Source: Anaerolineae bacterium (GTDB lineage Bacteria > Chloroflexota > Anaerolineae > Aggregatilineales > Aggregatilineaceae). From it: 64,000 bases of DNA. Below the pieces are notes generated by a model. That model did no database searches. It was not told the DNA's origin and saw nothing but the letters and a program-made list of their open reading frames with translations. Location of the stretch: the NCBI GenBank assembly GCA_016930015.1, contig JAFGHR010000021.1, positions 1-64,000 of the forward strand, given 5' to 3'. The translations under genes and the position numbers were made by a program. The first letter of the stretch is position 1, and every line of letters begins with the position of its first letter. Shown here piece after piece: positions 60,074 through 64,000 of the stretch.

Positions 60074-61198
60074 ATGCCTGAAACAACCATCCTATTCGTC
60101 GAAGACAATGAAGACCTGCGCGAGAATGCGGCATTGGTGCTCAGTCTTGAAGGATATACCGTGCAACTGGCCAGCGATGGTCAGGAAGCGCTTGAAATCC
60201 TTGACACGGGGATCATGCCCCACCTCATTGTCAGCGACATTATGATGCCGCGCATGGATGGTTATGAGTTTTTTAAAGCCGTGCGGCGGCGCGCGCATTT
60301 GCGCGGTGTGCCGTTCATCTTTCTAACCGCACGCGGATCACGGCGTGATATCTCGACCGGTAAACTGCTGGGTGTTGACGATTACCTGGTCAAGCCATTC
60401 GATCCTGAAGATTTTTTGATCGCGGTTCAAAACAAAATTCAGCGCGCCGCCGATATGCGTGCCCAGGCTGCCGAAAGCCTGAACGAAGCCCGCCGTTTGT
60501 TGGTGCAGCTTTTATCACACGAGCTGCGCACCCCGCTCACCTACGTCACCGGGGGCTTCGCGCTGCTGGCCGAAGAGTTGGAAGGGACCACTGCTGATGA
60601 TATCCGCATCAGCCTGGCATTGATCCAGAGCGGCACCCAGCGACTCAACCGGCTGGCCGAACAAATGGTGCTCTACTCTGAGATTATGAGCGAGTTTATC
60701 AATCACCAGATCGAACAGTCCTGCGAAAACTGGGAACTGGAAACCCTGTTGGCCGATGCGCTTAATGAACTGAACGATTTAACTCAAGAACACAATACGT
60801 CATTTCGGCACATCATGCCCGAAAACGATCAAGTGGTTGTGCGTGGCGCAAAAGACCTGCTTGTCAGGGCCATTAGCGAAGTGCTGCGTAACGCGATCCA
60901 GTATTCACCAGAGGGCGCCCAGGTTGATTTGATCATCGAGCAGCAGGACAACTATGGTGTGCTGACCATAGTCGATCAGGGCATGGGTATACCAGCCGAT
61001 AAACAAGAAACGATCTGGGATGTTTTGATCCAGGTTGGCCGTGAGCGTACCGAACAACAAGGCGCAGGCATGGGGCTGCCGATTGCCAAGGGGATTATGA
61101 CCGCCCACAATGGTGACGTGCATCTATACAGTGTTCCGAATGAAGGAACCAAGGTGTCGCTTACATTTCCGCTGGCAGCACCGTCAACAAGTGAGTGA
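60074..61198 (+). CDS. Receiver-histidine kinase hybrid
   Basis: A 374-residue soluble protein. The receiver (1-125) is intact, with FVEDNEDL, acceptor Asp55 in VSDIMMPRMDG, FLTARGS and Lys107 in YLVKPFDPEDF. HisKA has His149 in LSHELRTPLTYV. HATPase (about 245-370) has LLVRAISEVLRNAIQYS, VDQGMGIP and GAGMGLPIAKG. Receiver-first kinases usually pass or receive phosphate from another kinase. The ATG at 60074 is preferred because AGGTCAG precedes it and the receiver fold begins there. Confidence 0.92.
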   Translation: MPETTILFVEDNEDLRENAALVLSLEGYTVQLASDGQEALEILDTGIMPHLIVSDIMMPRMDGYEFFKAVRRRAHLRGVPFIFLTARGSRRDISTGKLLGVDDYLVKPFDPEDFLIAVQNKIQRAADMRAQAAESLNEARRLLVQLLSHELRTPLTYVTGGFALLAEELEGTTADDIRISLALIQSGTQRLNRLAEQMVLYSEIMSEFINHQIEQSCENWELETLLADALNELNDLTQEHNTSFRHIMPENDQVVVRGAKDLLVRAISEVLRNAIQYSPEGAQVDLIIEQQDNYGVLTIVDQGMGIPADKQETIWDVLIQVGRERTEQQGAGMGLPIAKGIMTAHNGDVHLYSVPNEGTKVSLTFPLAAPSTSE

Positions 61199-61199
61199 T

Positions 61200-61979
61200 C
61201 TAAAAACCCAGTGATGCCCCGCCGTCGATCAAAATAGTCTGCCCCCGAATCATAAATGCCTCTGGCGAGCACAAAAAAGCCACCACGTTAGCGATATCAT
61301 CCGGCGTCAGCACTTGCCCGGCAGGAGTCCGCGCCAGGGCATAGGCAAATCGTGCTTCGAAATGCTCACGCATGCCAGGGAAATGTTGTAACGCGTCGGT
61401 GCGCACCATCCCGGCAGAAATCGCGTTCACGACAATCTTCATGGGGGCCAGTTCAACCGCCAGGTAACGAGTCACAGCCTCTAGCGCGGCTTTGGACGCC
61501 CCTACAACCACGTATTCGGGCAGCACACGCTGCGCCCCAATACTCGATACATTCACGATCGCGCCGCCGCCGCGTGCCTGCATGATGGGCGCCGCACGCT
61601 GCGCCAGAAACAACGCCGCCCGCGCATTGATGTTCAGCGTCCAGTCCCATCCCTTAACACGCTGCTCCATGACCGCGCGGTTGTACCCCGACGCGGCGTT
61701 ATGTACCAGCACGTCCAGGCCCCCCAACATGTGCGCCGTCGTATCCACCAGGCGCTCGATATCCTCCGGGCTGCCCACATCGGCCCGGATGACATGCGCT
61801 CGCTGGCCTAACGCACGGATCGCCTCGGCGGTTTCCTCAGCAGGTTCGCGGTTGCGGAAATAATTAACGACCACATCCGCGCCTTCGGACGCAAACCGCA
61901 GCGCAATTGTTTTACCGATACCGCGCCCGCTGCCCGTCACCAGCGCGACTTTGCCTGCAAAACGGTCTGTGTGCTGCAT
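61200..61979 (-). CDS. FabL-like enoyl-ACP reductase (SDR family)
   Basis: A 259-residue short-chain dehydrogenase. The NADP site is TGSGRGIGKTIA, then NAASGYN, NVSSIG with the catalytic Ser region, and Tyr/Lys in YVVVGASKAALEAVTRYLAVEL. The C-terminus (TDALQHFPGM, TPAGQVLTPDDIANVVAFLCSPEAFMIRGQTILIDGGASL) closely follows the Bacillus FabL pattern rather than FabG. It probably reduces enoyl-ACP in fatty-acid synthesis. GGGGAG just before the ATG at 61979 fixes the start; the frame is open to 62102. Confidence 0.82.
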   Translation of the reverse strand: MQHTDRFAGKVALVTGSGRGIGKTIALRFASEGADVVVNYFRNREPAEETAEAIRALGQRAHVIRADVGSPEDIERLVDTTAHMLGGLDVLVHNAASGYNRAVMEQRVKGWDWTLNINARAALFLAQRAAPIMQARGGGAIVNVSSIGAQRVLPEYVVVGASKAALEAVTRYLAVELAPMKIVVNAISAGMVRTDALQHFPGMREHFEARFAYALARTPAGQVLTPDDIANVVAFLCSPEAFMIRGQTILIDGGASLGF

Positions 61980-62062
61980 AGTGCTCCCCTTTTTGCCAGG
62001 CCGTATGGGCACGTGTGCGATGAACAGCTTCGATTTCAGGCCAACCTGCCAACACGGCTTGA

Positions 62063-62875
62063 TCACAATGAGTGGATAGTTACCCGGTCCAGTGCGAACC
62101 ACTGCGGTTCATCCGTTGTGAGCACGCCAAACTTAAAGTGACCCTGCGGCGTCACAACCGCGTACTGATTATCGATCCACGCGATAAAACCGAGCGGTCC
62201 GCGCGGCGCAGTGGGTGCCACGTGCACCGGCTGGCCGTCAACTCGAAAACATACTGAATCCGGCAGCCAGTCCAGTTCGTATGTATGCGGCTCCGACAAA
62301 TCAACGCTAAGCTGTGCCTCGGACACGCCGAGCGCCCATTGGCCGACCGGCCACAGCCGCCGGTACACAACCGGCACACGCATCAGCGCAAAACCCAGCG
62401 GCGCGACAGGTGCCATCAGCCAAAAGCGCAGGCGGCTGGCGTCGATGGTGGCCGCTTTCCACCCATAACCCGGTACACCGCATGCCAGAGCCATGTTATT
62501 GGGCGGCGATCCGAAAAAAAACCATACCGCACGCGGCAAACGCGGCAGCCCGCGCTGTACCGGCACAAATGGCTCGTTCCAGAAGCCAAATCCGGCTGTG
62601 CCCCGCAAGCGTTCGGTGGTGTGCGATGCCCAGGCGCGAACCGTCAAACGCAATGGGGGGCGCCACGGGAACGCCCGCCTGGGCAGCCCCTGGTAATCGG
62701 TAATTTGAGCATCATTGTAACGGCAAGTGTCGCTCGGATCGAGCACACACCGCAGCACGCCGTCCGCCTGGTTCAACCGGCCCGTGCCGATGGCCATCGG
62801 CTTCCAGCACGCGCACACGTCAGCAGATTCAAACGTATCCGTGCGCACGAGTCGGCCAGGAGGCGGCGTGTTCAT
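62063..62875 (-). CDS. Concanavalin-like (GH16-type fold) protein
   Basis: A 270-residue protein with no signal peptide. Beta-strand patterns (RLTVRAWASHTTERLRGTAGFGFWNEP, HTYELDWLPDSVCFRVDGQPVH, GPLGFIAWIDNQYAVV) match jelly-roll lectin/glucanase folds of the LamG/GH16 type. The GH16 ExDxxE catalytic motif is not seen, so binding rather than hydrolysis is likely. It starts 6 bp after the HAD gene stop and lies upstream of the FabL-like gene on the same strand. Function unknown. Confidence 0.6.
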   Translation of the reverse strand: MNTPPPGRLVRTDTFESADVCACWKPMAIGTGRLNQADGVLRCVLDPSDTCRYNDAQITDYQGLPRRAFPWRPPLRLTVRAWASHTTERLRGTAGFGFWNEPFVPVQRGLPRLPRAVWFFFGSPPNNMALACGVPGYGWKAATIDASRLRFWLMAPVAPLGFALMRVPVVYRRLWPVGQWALGVSEAQLSVDLSEPHTYELDWLPDSVCFRVDGQPVHVAPTAPRGPLGFIAWIDNQYAVVTPQGHFKFGVLTTDEPQWFALDRVTIHSL

Positions 62876-62881
62876 CAGATT

Positions 62882-63493
62882 CTACCCGGCAGTCGTTTCG
62901 AACAAACGCAGCAGTTCGGCCTGGATATCTGTTTCAGGCCGGTACAGGATGGCGTGAATACCGAGCGCCTCCGCGCTGTGGATATTCGCCGCGAGATCGT
63001 CAATACACACGGCCTCGAACGGTGCGATCTTCAGCGCTCGTAACGCAACACGATAGGCGGTGGGGTCGGGTTTCATGACGCCGATCTTGGCCGAGATCAA
63101 CACCTGGTCAAAGAGCGTGTTTATGTCCAACTCGCGCAGCTTGGCTTCGAGTTGAAGGCTGTCATTGCTCAACAGCACAACCGGGTATCCCTGCTCTTTT
63201 AACGCACGGATCAGGTCAATCAGGTCATCGTTGAGACGATCACCGCTGAAATAATCGCGGCGCAAGTCATCCATGTTATCGGGTGTGGTGTACAGCAGTT
63301 CGGCAACACCTTTCCAGTAAGCATCGTTAGAGATGCGTCCCAGTTGAACCTGAACCCAAATGTCACTCTGGTGAACAGCGCGTTCTACGCTGCCCGGCGG
63401 CAGTCCAAGCCGTTGATCCCAGGCAAGGCGCGGGCCGGGGTCTTCTGTGCGCATGATCACGCCGCCAAAGTCGAAGATCAATCCTTTTATCAT
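62882..63493 (-). CDS. HAD-superfamily hydrolase (subfamily IA)
   Basis: A 203-residue phosphatase-type protein. Motif I reads IFDFGGVIMRTED; the second Asp of DxD is Gly-Gly here, as in many HAD-IA haloacid-dehalogenase-like members of this subgroup. Motif II is LLSNDS, motif III the Lys in IGVMKPDPTAY, and motif IV CIDDLAANI. A small helical cap lies at about 15-85. Substrate unknown. The next gene downstream starts 6 bp after the stop. Confidence 0.9.
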   Translation of the reverse strand: MIKGLIFDFGGVIMRTEDPGPRLAWDQRLGLPPGSVERAVHQSDIWVQVQLGRISNDAYWKGVAELLYTTPDNMDDLRRDYFSGDRLNDDLIDLIRALKEQGYPVVLLSNDSLQLEAKLRELDINTLFDQVLISAKIGVMKPDPTAYRVALRALKIAPFEAVCIDDLAANIHSAEALGIHAILYRPETDIQAELLRLFETTAG

Positions 63494-63575
63494 CGGGCTT
63501 CCATGTATAATCTCATTCCGCCAGCAGATAGGCTATAATCTTACCATAAGCCCGGAAAAAACTGAGCAGTCATTC

Positions 63576-64000
63576 GTGACAACACCACCTGTAGAAAACG
63601 TCCCGACAACAACCCCAGCCCCAGTCAAACACACGCTGCGGTTTTACCAGCGCTGGTGGATTTTGGCGAACGCGATGACAGACGGCCTGTTGCAATATCT
63701 CTGGCAGGCCATTTATCGTTTTTCCAAACACGGCACACGTGAAGCAGCCGCCCTGTCATATTACGGACTGTTTTCGCTGTTCCCACTCATGCTGCTGCTG
63801 ATCGTGGTGATCGGGACCATTTTAGGACCGGCTGCCGCTCGCAGCCAGATTGACGATGGGCTGCGATTGTTTTTGCCCAAAACAACGGCTGAGTTCCTGC
63901 AAGATAACATCGCTGAGGCGCTTGAACAGCGCAGTTCGTTCGGGATTGTCGCGGGTATCATGCTGCTGTGGTCGTCATTGGGGCTGTTCTCTAACCTGTC
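63576..64000 (+). CDS. YihY/BrkB family membrane protein, cut by the window end
   Basis: The first 141 residues of a membrane protein. The family start RFSKHGTREAAALSYYGLFSLFPLML (conserved ALSYY/ALAYY segment with a helix) and the loop LPKTTAEFLQDNI are recognisable; two to three helices are seen before the edge. The family is of uncertain function, once annotated RNase BN and now thought to be an envelope protein. The GTG at 63576 is the earliest start; an ATG at 63678 would cut into the conserved N-terminal part. TATAAT at 63534-63539 may be its -10 element. Confidence 0.85.
   Translation, partial: MTTPPVENVPTTTPAPVKHTLRFYQRWWILANAMTDGLLQYLWQAIYRFSKHGTREAAALSYYGLFSLFPLMLLLIVVIGTILGPAAARSQIDDGLRLFLPKTTAEFLQDNIAEALEQRSSFGIVAGIMLLWSSLGLFSNL

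Overview
The window looks like chromosomal DNA of a Chloroflexota bacterium, most likely of the Anaerolineae type. This is an inference from the high but not extreme GC, the GAF-rich histidine kinases, lipoproteins with Thr/Pro-rich linkers, a DHH-CBS-CBS-polyA-polymerase fusion, TadE/vWA proteins and the gene orders pgeF-yggS-yggT-DUF167 and rpmH-rnpA-yidD-yidC-jag. No tRNA, rRNA, CRISPR array or insertion sequence was found. Coding density is high and most genes fall in short co-directional runs.

Layout. 1-4.4 kb: a GH31 alpha-glucosidase, an alkyltransferase-like DNA-repair protein lacking the acceptor cysteine, and a polytopic membrane protein. 4.4-12.2 kb: a leftward operon of four overlapping large membrane proteins in an A-B-A-B pattern, apparently a duplicated two-gene module. 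12.3-15.6 kb: a coiled-coil/zinc-ribbon protein followed by a membrane-anchored NACHT-like NTPase with HEAT-like repeats. 15.7-18.8 kb: a two-module lipoprotein and the conserved pgeF-yggS-yggT-DUF167 run. 18.9-23.9 kb: a PspA-like protein, a triple-GAF sensor kinase with a degenerate receiver, and two OmpR-type regulators. 24.1-29.5 kb: a surface locus of two TadE-like proteins flanking a vWA TadG-like protein, with no Tad secretion machinery.

29.6-41.6 kb (mostly leftward): a DUF2085 protein, a CcdA-TlpA fusion, a small membrane protein, a cupin, the DHH/CBS/CCA-type tRNA nucleotidyltransferase preceded by an overlapping 52-codon ORF, a receiver-only regulator, a 1166-aa hybrid kinase and a UbiA prenyltransferase. 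41.8-45.9 kb: rpmH, rnpA, yidD, a PQQ-propeller lipoprotein, yidC and jag under a near-consensus promoter. 45.9-52 kb: PfkB kinase, YbjN-like protein, amidohydrolase, M23 lipoprotein and a formimidoyltransferase-cyclodeaminase. 52-56 kb: dnaG and the primary sigma factor. 56-64 kb: a peptidase-MA-like lipoprotein without its zinc histidines, an AlaX editing protein, a metallo-beta-lactamase-fold protein with degenerate metal ligands, a receiver-kinase, a FabL-like reductase, a concanavalin-like protein, a HAD phosphatase and the start of a YihY/BrkB protein.

Themes. Signal transduction is abundant (three kinases and three stand-alone regulators), and two kinase receivers lack the conserved lysine. 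Envelope biogenesis is also prominent. Several families appear in catalytically degenerate form (ATL, peptidase MA, MBL fold). The candidates most worth following for novelty are the A-B-A-B membrane operon, the zinc-ribbon/NACHT-HEAT pair, the orphan TadE-vWA-TadE locus, and the BamB-like lipoprotein inserted into the rpmH-jag operon.
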